Assembly (NCBI RefSeq): GCF_010550605.1
Contig: NZ_JAAGNI010000388.1
Span: 1 to 49,681, forward strand
Direction of reading: 5' to 3'
Source of the DNA: Streptomyces sp. SID9727
Lineage (GTDB): Bacteria > Actinomycetota > Actinomycetes > Streptomycetales > Streptomycetaceae
Length of the DNA stretch: 49,681 nucleotides
Shown here: positions 32,674 to 40,451 of the stretch, in pieces
Position numbering within the stretch: the first letter of the stretch is position 1
Layout of the letters: the number at the start of each line of letters is the position of its first letter
The notes under the pieces: generated by a model
What the model was told of the DNA's origin: nothing
Database searches by the model: none
The model's input: only the letters and a program-made list of their open reading frames with translations
Program-made: the position numbers and the translations under genes

Positions 32674-32721
32674 GGGATTGATTATTCGCTGTTTGTGCAT
32701 TGGACGCATGAATCCGGCGCG
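32665..32721. promoter_or_regulatory. LysR-MFS divergent promoter with imperfect inverted repeat
   Basis: The 63-bp gap between the two starts is AT-rich for this genome. ATGCGCCA (32665-32672) and TGGACGCAT (32701-32709) form an imperfect dyad, and ATTATTCGCTGTTTGTGCAT between them contains T-N11-A steps typical of LysR boxes. Candidate operator only. Confidence 0.4.
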
Positions 32722-32736
32722 GCCTACGGTCGTCGC

Positions 32737-34035
32737 ATGCCTCCCGCCAGTACCGGGGCGTCCACCCTCACCGTGGCCGCCTCGACCCAGTCGTCCCCCG
32801 TCGCCGACACCGCCGACCGGCTCGAACCCGGGCGCCCCGGCTACCGCCGGATGAGCTTCGCCCTCTTCGCCGCCGGTGTCGCGACCTTCGCGCTCCTCTA
32901 CTCCACGCAGGCGCTGCTGCCCGCCGTCTCCGCGTCCTTCGGCGCGACGGCGGGGCAGGCGAGCTGGACGGTGTCCGCCGCGACCGGCGCGCTGGCGCTG
33001 TGCGTGCTGCCGCTGAGCGCGCTGTCCGAGCGGTTCGGACGGCGGCAGATGATGACGGCCTCGCTGGTGATCGCGGTGACGGTCGGGCTGTTCGTGCCGT
33101 TCGCGCCCTCGCTGGGCACGCTGATCGCGCTGCGCGCCGTGCAGGGCGCCGCGCTCGCCGGGCTGCCCGCCTCCGCGATGGCGTTTCTGGCGGAGGAGGT
33201 GCGGCCCAAGGCGCTGGTCGCCGCGATCGGGCTGTTCGTGGCAGGGAACAGCATCGGCGGGATGAGCGGCCGCATCCTCACCGGCTGGATCGCGCAGCTG
33301 TGGGGCTGGCGGGCGGCGCTCGGCGCGGTCGGGCTGCTGGCCGTGGCCTGCGCGGTCGTCTTCCACTTCATGATGCCGCGTGCCCGGCACTTCACCCCGG
33401 GCACGCTGAACCCGAAGGCGCTCGCGCGGACCGTCGGCGCGCACCTCGCCAATCCGCTGCTGCGGCGGCTGTACGCGATCGGCGCGCTGTTCATGACGGT
33501 GTTCGGCGCCGTGTACACGGTCATCGGATACCGGCTCGTGGAGGCCCCGTTCAGCCTGCCGCAGGGCATCGTGGGCTCGGTCTTCCTGGTGTACCTGGTC
33601 GGTACGGTCTCCTCTGCCGCCGCCGGACGGCTGGTCGCCCGGCTGGGGCGGCGGGGCGCGCTGTACCTCGCGGTCTCGACCACGGCCGCGGGTCTGCTGC
33701 TCTCGCTGGGCGACGCGCTGGCCGCCGTGCTCCTCGGCCTGGTGCTGATCACGGCCGGCTTCTTCGCCGGGCACGCGGTCGCCTCCTCCTCGGTGAGCCG
33801 TACGGCGACCACGGGCCGCGCCCAGGCGTCGGCGCTCTACCAGTCGGCGTACTACCTCGGCTCCAGCGCGGGCGGCACGCTCGGCGCGGTGGCCTTCCAC
33901 GCCGGCGGCTGGGCGGGCACGGTCGCGCTGGGACTGCTCGCGGTCCTCGGAGTCGTGTCCGTCACGCTGTACGGGACCCGAGCCGCCCGCGCCGAACGGC
34001 TGCGGCCCGCCGCCGTGGCGCCCGTACAGAACTGA
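32737..34035 (+). CDS. MFS transporter (drug/metabolite efflux type)
   Basis: 432 aa from ATG at 32737. Twelve hydrophobic segments can be followed, starting MSFALFAAGVATFALLY. The MFS motif A-like LSERFGRRQMM follows segment 2, and its counterpart LVARLGRRGAL lies after segment 8, placing it in the DHA1/YgaY-like efflux group. Substrate unknown; sugars, drugs or metabolites are all possible. Divergent from the LysR regulator, which probably controls it. Confidence 0.88.
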   Translation: MPPASTGASTLTVAASTQSSPVADTADRLEPGRPGYRRMSFALFAAGVATFALLYSTQALLPAVSASFGATAGQASWTVSAATGALALCVLPLSALSERFGRRQMMTASLVIAVTVGLFVPFAPSLGTLIALRAVQGAALAGLPASAMAFLAEEVRPKALVAAIGLFVAGNSIGGMSGRILTGWIAQLWGWRAALGAVGLLAVACAVVFHFMMPRARHFTPGTLNPKALARTVGAHLANPLLRRLYAIGALFMTVFGAVYTVIGYRLVEAPFSLPQGIVGSVFLVYLVGTVSSAAAGRLVARLGRRGALYLAVSTTAAGLLLSLGDALAAVLLGLVLITAGFFAGHAVASSSVSRTATTGRAQASALYQSAYYLGSSAGGTLGAVAFHAGGWAGTVALGLLAVLGVVSVTLYGTRAARAERLRPAAVAPVQN

Positions 34036-34058
34036 GACATTCGGCGCACAACCAGCCG

Positions 34059-34111
34059 CTCCCCTTCGCGCGTCTAGCAGGCGGAATCACCGCGGTGCGT
34101 GCGAAGGGGAG
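34059..34111 (+). promoter_or_regulatory. hairpin sequestering the ribosome-binding site of the L,D-transpeptidase
   Basis: Left arm 34059-34072 and right arm 34098-34111 form 14 consecutive pairs with one G-U, including the whole SD-like GAAGGGGAG (34103-34111). The 25-nt loop holds an inner GCGG-AATCA-CCGC hairpin. If transcribed, the SD of the ATG at 34121 is buried. It could instead be a terminator for the MFS gene ending 24 bp before. Confidence 0.6.
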
Positions 34112-34120
34112 TTGGCGTAC

Positions 34121-34855
34121 ATGGGAGTCAGGAAGAACATGCGGAACATATGGGGCGTTACGGGCGTACGGGCGCGGAGAGGGCTCGTCCTGTCCGTCGC
34201 GGGGCTGACCGCGGTGCCGGCGTTCGTCCTCGGTACGGGCACCGCCGCGCAGGCGGCGTCCTGCACGACGTCCACGGGTCCGTACCAGAAGCAGGTCGAG
34301 AAGTACCTGCACCTGAAGGTGGACGGCAAGCAGTCGGCGGCCGACTGCAAGAAGATCCGGTCGTTCCAGAGCACGTACGGCGTCACTCCGACCATCGGTT
34401 ACGCGGGGCCGGTCACCTGGCGGACGATGCAGACGCTCACCGCGCAGAAGGCGGCCGGCAAGAACCCGAACAAGGCCGGGAAGTGCCCGACCAACAAGGG
34501 GCGCATCGCCTGCGTCGACCTGACGCGGCAGATCAGCTGGATCCAGGACGGCAAGAAGCTGAAGTTCGGGCCGGTGCCGGTGCGGACGGGGCGGGACACG
34601 TACGAGACGCGGACGGGCGCCAAGAAGATCTACTGGCGCCACAAGAACCACGTGTCGTCGATCTACCACGTGTCCATGCCGTACTCGCAGTTCTTCGACG
34701 GCGGGCAGGCGTTCCACGCGGTCGGCGTGAAGATGTGGAACCCGCCGGGGTCGCACGGCTGCGTCAACATGCGCACCTCGGACGCGAAGTCATACTGGAA
34801 CCTGTTGAAGAACGGCGACGACGTCTACGTGTACGGCCGCAAGCCGGGGACCTGA
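34121..34855 (+). CDS. secreted L,D-transpeptidase with peptidoglycan-binding region
   Basis: 244 aa from ATG at 34121, 9 nt after GAAGGGGAG; an in-frame TTG at 34112 is too close to that site. A signal peptide runs to about residue 45 (VLGTGTAAQAAS). Then comes a peptidoglycan-binding-1-like domain (YQKQVEKYLHLKVDGKQSA, IRSFQSTYGVTPTIG) and a YkuD catalytic domain with HAVGVKMWNPPGSHGCVNM, carrying the catalytic Cys. It forms 3-3 cross-links in peptidoglycan outside the membrane. The start lies behind a strong RNA hairpin. Confidence 0.92.
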   Translation: MGVRKNMRNIWGVTGVRARRGLVLSVAGLTAVPAFVLGTGTAAQAASCTTSTGPYQKQVEKYLHLKVDGKQSAADCKKIRSFQSTYGVTPTIGYAGPVTWRTMQTLTAQKAAGKNPNKAGKCPTNKGRIACVDLTRQISWIQDGKKLKFGPVPVRTGRDTYETRTGAKKIYWRHKNHVSSIYHVSMPYSQFFDGGQAFHAVGVKMWNPPGSHGCVNMRTSDAKSYWNLLKNGDDVYVYGRKPGT

Positions 34856-34953
34856 CGGCTGCCGCTCGCCCGCCCCGTTGTCAGTGCCCCGCGGTAGCTT
34901 CCGAAGTGCTGGATGAAGTGAGCGGTGTCACGGCACGACAGGGTGGATCGGCG

Positions 34954-35976
34954 ATGAGTGAACTGACAGCGGCGGCAGCGGGTCCCGGCGCCGGGACCGG
35001 CGCGTCGGGCGACATCGACAGCCGTCTGGAAGGACACCGGGTCGAGCTGACCGGTTACTGCTACCGGATGCTCGGCTCGGCGTTCGAGGCGGAGGACGCG
35101 GTCCAGGACACGCTGGTACGGGCCTGGCGCAGCTACGACAAGTTCGAGGGCCGCTCCTCGCTGCGGTCCTGGCTGTACCGCATCGCGACCAACGTCTGCC
35201 TGGACATGCTGAACGCGGGCAAGCGCCGGGCCCGGCCGGTGGATCTGACCGGGCCGACGCCGCTCGCGCAGGCCGCGCTCAACCCGCTGCCGGAGAACGC
35301 CTGGCTGGAGCCGATGCCGGACGGCCGGATCATCCCGACGACCGACGATCCGGCGGAGGCGGCGGTGGCGCGCGAGTCGGTGCGCCTCGCGTTCGTCGCG
35401 GCGCTCCAGCACCTGCCGCCGAAGCAGCGTGCGGTGCTCATCCTGCGCGAGGTGCTGGCGTGGAGGGCCGCGGAGGTCGCGGAGCTGCTCGGCACCTCGG
35501 TCGCCTCGGTCAACAGCGCCCTTCAGCGGGCCCGGGCGACCCTGACCGACCACGAGTCCGTGGCCGCCGACGCGGCGGACCCCCTGGACGAGCGGCAGAC
35601 GGCCCTGCTCGAACGGTACGTGGCGGCGTTCGAGGGCTACGACATGAAGGCGCTGACCGCCCTCCTGCGCGAGGACGCGGTGATGACGATGCCACCGTTC
35701 GACCTGTGGCTCCGGGGCCACGAGGACATCACCGGCTTCATGACGTCCCTGGGCGCGGGCTGCGCCGGCTCCCGCCTGGTCGCGACCTCCGCGAACGGCG
35801 CCCCGGCCTTCGCCCATTACAAGCCGGACCCGGAGGGCCCGGGCTTCGTCCCGTGGGCGCTCCAGGTCATCGACGTCCGGGACGGCGCGATCACGGGTCT
35901 GCACTGCTTCCTGGACACGCCTCGGTGGTTCCCGCTGTTCGGCCTGCCGGACCGGCTGGAGGCGGACGCGGAGTGA
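34954..35976 (+). CDS. SigJ-type ECF sigma factor with SnoaL-like C-terminal domain
   Basis: 340 aa from ATG at 34954, with GGGTGGA upstream. Sigma-2: VELTGYCYRMLGSAFEAEDA and VQDTLVRAWRSYDKFEG. Sigma-4: LQHLPPKQRAVLILREVLAW, AAEVAELLGTSVASVNSALQ. The C-terminal 125 residues form a SnoaL-like domain (YVAAFEGYDMKALTALLRED through DTPRWFPLFGLP), as in the TIGR02960/SigX5 and ECF41-like groups, where this domain regulates activity in place of a separate anti-sigma factor. The stop overlaps the next small gene by GTGA. Confidence 0.9.
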   Translation: MSELTAAAAGPGAGTGASGDIDSRLEGHRVELTGYCYRMLGSAFEAEDAVQDTLVRAWRSYDKFEGRSSLRSWLYRIATNVCLDMLNAGKRRARPVDLTGPTPLAQAALNPLPENAWLEPMPDGRIIPTTDDPAEAAVARESVRLAFVAALQHLPPKQRAVLILREVLAWRAAEVAELLGTSVASVNSALQRARATLTDHESVAADAADPLDERQTALLERYVAAFEGYDMKALTALLREDAVMTMPPFDLWLRGHEDITGFMTSLGAGCAGSRLVATSANGAPAFAHYKPDPEGPGFVPWALQVIDVRDGAITGLHCFLDTPRWFPLFGLPDRLEADAE

Positions 35977-36233
35977 GGCGGCGCCTGGGGTGGGGGCTCG
36001 CCGCGGGGTGGGTGGTGCTCGCGGGCGTGGGGTGGGGGGCCTCGCAGTGGCTCGGCGAACCGGCGGCCACGTCGGGCCCGGCGCCGGTGTCCCCGCCGTC
36101 GTCGGCGGCCGATCCGGGGCCGCAGCCCGAGTTCGACTGCGCGGAGGCGATGCGGGCCACACCGGGCCCGGCGGCCTCCGCCGGGGGCCGTTCCCGGCAG
36201 GTGACCTGCGACTTCGCGGTGGTGGAGCGCTGA
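35973..36233 (+). CDS. small single-pass membrane protein coupled to the sigma factor
   Basis: 86 aa from GTG at 35973, overlapping the sigma gene stop by 4 bp. One hydrophobic N-terminal segment (WGLAAGWVVLAGVGWGASQW) follows a short RRR start, then a Pro/Ser-rich linker and a small domain with two Cys (FDCAEAM and VTCDFAVV) that could form a disulfide outside the membrane. I recognise no family. Translational coupling suggests a role with the sigma factor, but it lacks the zinc-binding motif of common anti-sigma factors. Confidence 0.65.
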   Translation: MRRRLGWGLAAGWVVLAGVGWGASQWLGEPAATSGPAPVSPPSSAADPGPQPEFDCAEAMRATPGPAASAGGRSRQVTCDFAVVER

Positions 36234-36311
36234 CCGGGGGCGCCCGGTCAGGCTGCGGACGCCCGCCCTCGCGCGGCGGGTGCCCACGACTGTCGCGCAC
36301 CCGCCGGCCGA

Positions 36312-36614
36312 CTACTCGTCCCCCTGGGTGAGGAAACCCCCGAGTCCCACGAGCTCCAGCAGCGCCCGCAGTTCCGGCGGGGTTCCGCGCAGGCGCAGCC
36401 CACAGGCGTTCACTCTGCGTGCTGTCAGGGAGAGACGGGCGATCGCCTCGACCGTCGTCAGGTCGGGGTGGAGGACGCCGCTCAGGTCGCAGTACACCGC
36501 GGTGGGGTCCGGCGAGGCGCTCAGCAGGGTTTCCAGGTCGGCGCACAGGCGGGGGACGGCGTCGCGGGTGAGGTGGCCGGAGACGATGAGCGCGGCCGGG
36601 GGCGGGGCTTCCAT
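36312..36614 (-). CDS. STAS-domain protein (anti-sigma factor antagonist-like)
   Basis: 100 aa from ATG at 36614. A single STAS fold: ALIVSGHLTRDAVPRLCADL, then VYCDLSGVLHPDLTTVEAIARL and RRVNACGLRLRGTPPELRAL. The typical phosphorylated Ser of SpoIIAA (D-x-S) is in the DLSGV region where Ser is followed by Gly, so antagonist function is possible. No partner anti-sigma kinase is adjacent. Stand-alone gene between the sigma operon and the broken Uma2 gene. Confidence 0.78.
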   Translation of the reverse strand: MEAPPPAALIVSGHLTRDAVPRLCADLETLLSASPDPTAVYCDLSGVLHPDLTTVEAIARLSLTARRVNACGLRLRGTPPELRALLELVGLGGFLTQGDE

Positions 36615-36667
36615 ACCCTGGCAGACCCGGGGCCGCGCCGGAACTCACCGCACCGGGCCGGCCCGTC

Positions 36668-37264
36668 TCAGCTGACCGGGAAGATTCCCGTGTCCAGGTC
36701 GAGCCCGAACGGGTCGGGCAGGGTCAGCTTGTCGCCGTACCCGACCGTGGCCGGCTGCCGGTACGTGCCGTTCCCGGGCTTCCCGTACAGCGTGGCGGCG
36801 GGGCGGCCCGAGTGCCAGGGGTCCAGCAGGAGGAAGAGCGCGACGCCCGCCTGCGCGTAGCCGTGCACCTTGCCGATGCGGTCGTGGTTGGCGTTGTGCT
36901 GCGAGGTGATCTCGACGACCAGCAGCGCTTCCTCGGCGGGGACGCGGTTGCCCGGTCCGCTCGCCACGGCTCTCGGGACGACCACGAGGTCGGGGATGTA
37001 GAGCCCCGCCCGGCCGGGGACCGAGACCACGAGGGTCTGGTAGATCCCCTAGTCCTCCGGAATCACGGAGTAGAGCCTGCGCTGGAGCAGCTCGGCAGTG
37101 GTGTTGTGGTCCTTGGACGGTGGCGGCGACACAGTGACGATCCCCTCGAAGATCTCCACCTTGCAGCCCTCCGGCGCGTCCGCCTCCTCCCAGATCCGGA
37201 CGAGGTCGTCCCCCTCCTGGCCCTGTCCCGGGCCCGGCGCGGGATCGACGGTGAGTGCGCTCAT
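36668..37264 (-). pseudogene. Uma2-family endonuclease gene interrupted by one nonsense codon
   Basis: Two fragments share one reading frame: residues 1-71 (MSALTVDPAPG to SVIPED) from ATG at 37264, then TAG at 37051-37049, then GIYQTLVVS to the stop at 36668. Uma2 proteins usually have a Trp in this IPED-W-G position, so TGG changed to TAG explains it. The part after the stop carries the PD-(D/E)xK-like core (LYIPDLVVV, LLVVEITS, GKVHGYAQAGV), so the truncated product should be inactive. Uma2 (DUF820) genes are very numerous in Streptomyces. Confidence 0.85.
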
Positions 37265-37306
37265 GGCGGTCTCCTCTTATCGGCGCGTCGCCGAGTCCAG
37301 CATGCC

Positions 37307-37340
37307 GAACGGGACCGGTGGCAGTCCACCGGTCCCGTTC
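37307..37340 (-). terminator. terminator of the thymidine phosphorylase gene
   Basis: Perfect 15-bp stem (37307-37321 with 37326-37340), 4-nt loop, 22 bp after the deoA stop. Confidence 0.85.
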
Positions 37341-37362
37341 ACCCGTACGAGGAAGCCGCAGG

Positions 37363-38640
37363 TCAGGCGATACGTTCCCGCACCACCGGGGTCGCCGTGT
37401 ACGCCGTGCCCGCGGGCTCGATGTCGTAGGCGTCCGGGAGCGCCTTGAGGGCGTAGTCGAACTTCTCCGGGGTGTCCGTGTGCAGCGTCAGCAGCGGCTG
37501 GCCGTCGGTGATCACGTCGCCGGGCTTGGCGTGGAGCTCGATGCCCGCGCCGGCCTGGACCGGGTCCTCCTTGCGGGCGCGGCCCGCGCCGAGGCGCCAG
37601 GCGGCTACGCCGATGTCGTAGGCGTCCAGGCGGGTCAGGATGCCGGAGGACGACGCCCTGATGACGTGCTGCTCGCGGGCGACCGGGAGCGCGGCGTCGG
37701 GGTCGCCGCCCTGGGCGGAGATCATGCGGCGCCAGACGTCCATCGCGGAGCCGTCCTGGAGGGCCTTCTCCGGGTCGGCGTCCTTGAGGCCCGCCGCGTC
37801 CAGCATCTCGCGGGCGAGGGCCAGGGTGAGGTCGACGACGTCCTTCGGGCCGCCGCCGGCCAGGACCTCGACGGACTCGCGGACCTCCAGGGCGTTGCCG
37901 GCGGTGAGGCCGAGCGGGGTGGACATGTCGGTGAGCAGGGCGACCGTGCGGACACCGCTGTCGGTGCCGAGGGCGACCATCGTGGAGGCCAGCTCGCGGG
38001 CGTCGTCCAGGGTCTTCATGAAGGCGCCGGAGCCGACCTTGACGTCGAGGACCAGGGCGCCCGTGCCCTCGGCGATCTTCTTGGACATGATCGAGCTGGC
38101 GATGAGCGGGATCGCCTCGACCGTGCCGGTGACGTCGCGCAGCGCGTACAGCTTCTTGTCGGCGGGGGCGAGGCCGTCGCCCGCCGCGCAGATGACCGCG
38201 CCGGTGGTGTCGAGGACGTCCAGCATCTCGGCGCCGGTGAGGTGGGCGCGCCAGCCGGGGATGGACTCCAGCTTGTCGAGGGTGCCGCCGGTGTGGCCGA
38301 GGCCCCGGCCGCTGAGCTGGGGTACGGCCGCGCCGCAGGCGGCGACCAGCGGGGCGAGCGGCAGGGTGATCTTGTCGCCTACGCCGCCGGTGGAGTGCTT
38401 GTCCGTGGTGGGGCGGGAGAGGCTGTCGAAGTTCATCCGCTCGCCGGAGGCGATCATCGCGGCGGTCCAGCGGGCGATCTCCGTACGGTTCATGCCGTTC
38501 AGCAGGATCGCCATGGCCAGTGCGGACATCTGCTCGTCGGCGACCTCGCCGCGGGTGTACGCGTCGATGACCCAGTCGATCTGCTCGGGGGTCAGCTCGC
38601 CTCGGTCCCGCTTGGTGCGGATGACGGAGATGGCGTCCAT
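37363..38640 (-). CDS. deoA: thymidine phosphorylase
   Basis: 425 aa from ATG at 38640, preceded by GGAAGGA. It cleaves thymidine or deoxyuridine with phosphate to the base and deoxyribose-1-phosphate. Signature residues: KHSTGGVGDKITLPLAPL, SGRGLGHTGGTLDKLESI (the family pattern S-G-R-G-L-x-x-T-G-G-T-x-D-x-x-E) and KIAEGTGALVLDVKVGSGAF. Length normal. The deoxyribose-1-phosphate enters the mutase-DeoC route encoded 30 kb away in this window. The operator 50 bp upstream has one mismatch. Confidence 0.95.
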   Translation of the reverse strand: MDAISVIRTKRDRGELTPEQIDWVIDAYTRGEVADEQMSALAMAILLNGMNRTEIARWTAAMIASGERMNFDSLSRPTTDKHSTGGVGDKITLPLAPLVAACGAAVPQLSGRGLGHTGGTLDKLESIPGWRAHLTGAEMLDVLDTTGAVICAAGDGLAPADKKLYALRDVTGTVEAIPLIASSIMSKKIAEGTGALVLDVKVGSGAFMKTLDDARELASTMVALGTDSGVRTVALLTDMSTPLGLTAGNALEVRESVEVLAGGGPKDVVDLTLALAREMLDAAGLKDADPEKALQDGSAMDVWRRMISAQGGDPDAALPVAREQHVIRASSSGILTRLDAYDIGVAAWRLGAGRARKEDPVQAGAGIELHAKPGDVITDGQPLLTLHTDTPEKFDYALKALPDAYDIEPAGTAYTATPVVRERIA

Positions 38641-38692
38641 GGTCTGGCGTCCTTCCGGCCGGTACGTACGGTGCGCGTGAGCCCTGTTGACT

Positions 38693-38704
38693 CTACGCGC
38701 ATAG
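38693..38704. promoter_or_regulatory. operator variant CTACGCGCATAG upstream of thymidine phosphorylase
   Basis: One mismatch to the palindrome; with flanks it extends to CTCTACGCGCATAGAG (38691-38706). A -10-like TAGAGT overlaps it on the minus strand. It lies right after the terminator of the transporter-cdd operon. Confidence 0.7.
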
Positions 38705-38717
38705 AGGGGAAAAGAGG

Positions 38718-38752
38718 CGCCGGGTGGGCCCGTCGTGCGGGCCCACCCGGCG
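38718..38752 (-). terminator. terminator of the transporter-cytidine deaminase operon
   Basis: 14-bp perfect stem (38718-38731 with 38739-38752), 7-nt loop, starting 8 bp after the cdd stop. On the minus strand it is followed by a pyrimidine tract CTCTTTTCCCC. Confidence 0.85.
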
Positions 38753-38760
38753 GGGAACGG

Positions 38761-39165
38761 TCAGCCGAGGTGCGACGGGCCGAAGGCCTGGGGAAGCATC
38801 TCGTCCAGGGTGCGGAAGCCGTCCGGGGTCTCCAGGATCAGCTCCGGGCCGCCGAACTCGTACAGCAGCTGCCGGCACCGGCCGCACGGGACGAGGCTCT
38901 CGCCGGCCCCGTCCACGCAGGTGAAGTGGGTCAGCCGGCCGCCGCCCGTGGCGTGCAGCTGGGAGACCAGACCGCACTCGGCGCACAGGCCGATTCCGTA
39001 CGAGGCGTTCTCGACGTTGCAGCCGGTGATGGTACGGCCGTCGTCCACCCGGGCCGCGACGCCGACCGGGTAGCCGGAGTACGGGGCGTACGCCCGGGAC
39101 ATGGCGTCCCGGGCCGCGGCCCGCAGGGCCTCCCAGTCGGCCTCGGTGAAGGGCGGGGGCGTCAC
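38761..39165 (-). CDS. cdd: cytidine deaminase
   Basis: 134 aa from GTG at 39165, overlapping the permease stop by GTGA. It converts cytidine/deoxycytidine to uridine/deoxyuridine. Visible motifs: YAPYSGYPVGVA, ITGCNVENASYG (substrate binding), CAECGLV (Cys ligand and catalytic Glu) and VPCGRCRQLLYEF (PCxxC zinc site). It is the small homotetrameric type. Last gene of the nucleoside transporter operon, so uptake and deamination are co-expressed. Confidence 0.95.
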   Translation of the reverse strand: MTPPPFTEADWEALRAAARDAMSRAYAPYSGYPVGVAARVDDGRTITGCNVENASYGIGLCAECGLVSQLHATGGGRLTHFTCVDGAGESLVPCGRCRQLLYEFGGPELILETPDGFRTLDEMLPQAFGPSHLG

Positions 39166-40451
39166 TTGCCCTGGCCCTTGCGGTAGCGCATGCCGTCCGC
39201 CTTCGGCATCCGCAGCCGCTGCGCGGAGAGCGAGAGGACGAGCAGCGTGACGATGTACGGCGTGGCGCTGACGAACTCGGTGGGCACGCTGTCCGTACCG
39301 AGGTACCAGACCAGGACCACGGCCGCGATGACCGCGCTGACGACGCCCTGCACGTAGCTCTTGCGGTAGAGCTTCCACACGGCGAGGCCGACGAGGACCA
39401 CGAACAGCAGCAGGAGCAGCGCGTGGACGGACTCGCCGCCGTTGCGCAGCTGGAGCGCGTCGGCGAAGCCGAACAGGCCCGCGCCCATGGCGAGTCCGCC
39501 GGGGCGCCAGTTGCCGAAGATCATCGCGGCGAGACCGATGTAACCGCGTCCGCCGGTCTGGCCCTCGTTGTAGATGTGCGAGGTGACCAGCGAGAGGAAG
39601 GCGCCGCCGAGCCCGGCGAGGCCGCCGGAGACGATCACCGCTACGTACTTGTACGTGTAGACGTTGACGCCCAGCGATTCTGCGGCGACCGGGTTCTCGC
39701 CGCAGGAGCGCAGCCGCAGGCCGAAGGCGGTCTTCCACAGGACGAAGAAGGTCCCGATGAAGAGGACGACGGCCAGGATCGTCAGCAGCGAGAGGTTGGT
39801 GACGAGGCCGCCGAGGATGCCGGCCAGGTCGGAGACGAAGAACCAGTGGTGCTTCTCGATGGAGTGCAGTCCGTCGGAGAGGCCGGGGATCGTCACCGAG
39901 GTGATCTCGTCGGCCGGCGGGGACTGCTTCGGGGAGCCGCCCTTGGCCGCCGCCTCGCCGGTGTTGAACCACAGCTTGGCGAAGTAGGTGGTGAAGCCGA
40001 GCGCCAGGATGTTGATCGCGATGCCGGAGATGATGTGGTCGACGCCGAAGGTGATGGTCGCGACCGCGTGCAGCAGGCCGCCGAGCATGCCGCCGACGAC
40101 ACCGGCGAGGACGCCCAGCCAGGGGCTGGTCTGCCAGCCGGCCCAGGCACCGAAGAAGGTGCCGAGGATCATCATGCCTTCGAGGCCGATGTTGACCACG
40201 CCGGCGCGTTCGGACCACAGACCGCCGAGACCGGCGAGGCCGATCGGCACGGCCATGGCGAGCGCGGCGCTGATCTGGCCCGCCGAGGTGACGTCCTGGG
40301 CGCCGGTGATGGCGCGCACGGCGGACAGCGCGAGCAGGACGCCCGCGATGATCAGCAGGATGACGGGGAAGGAGAGGCGGGAACGCCCGCTCTTGCCGCC
40401 GGAGACCTTGGGGGCCGCCGGGGGCGGGGTGGAAGTCGCCGTGGCGCTCAC
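39162..40451 (-). CDS. nucleoside ABC transporter permease (NupQ-like)
   Basis: 429 aa from GTG at 40451, GTGA overlap with the upstream permease. A polar Pro-rich N-terminus precedes about nine to ten membrane segments. Conserved blocks: LWSERAGVVNIGLEGMMILG, FGVDHIISGIAINILALG and LRLRSCGENPVAAESLGVNV, as in the BPD_transp_2/YufQ-NupQ family of BmpA-type importers. It pairs with the other permease to form the membrane channel. Confidence 0.9.
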   Translation of the reverse strand: MSATATSTPPPAAPKVSGGKSGRSRLSFPVILLIIAGVLLALSAVRAITGAQDVTSAGQISAALAMAVPIGLAGLGGLWSERAGVVNIGLEGMMILGTFFGAWAGWQTSPWLGVLAGVVGGMLGGLLHAVATITFGVDHIISGIAINILALGFTTYFAKLWFNTGEAAAKGGSPKQSPPADEITSVTIPGLSDGLHSIEKHHWFFVSDLAGILGGLVTNLSLLTILAVVLFIGTFFVLWKTAFGLRLRSCGENPVAAESLGVNVYTYKYVAVIVSGGLAGLGGAFLSLVTSHIYNEGQTGGRGYIGLAAMIFGNWRPGGLAMGAGLFGFADALQLRNGGESVHALLLLLFVVLVGLAVWKLYRKSYVQGVVSAVIAAVVLVWYLGTDSVPTEFVSATPYIVTLLVLSLSAQRLRMPKADGMRYRKGQGK

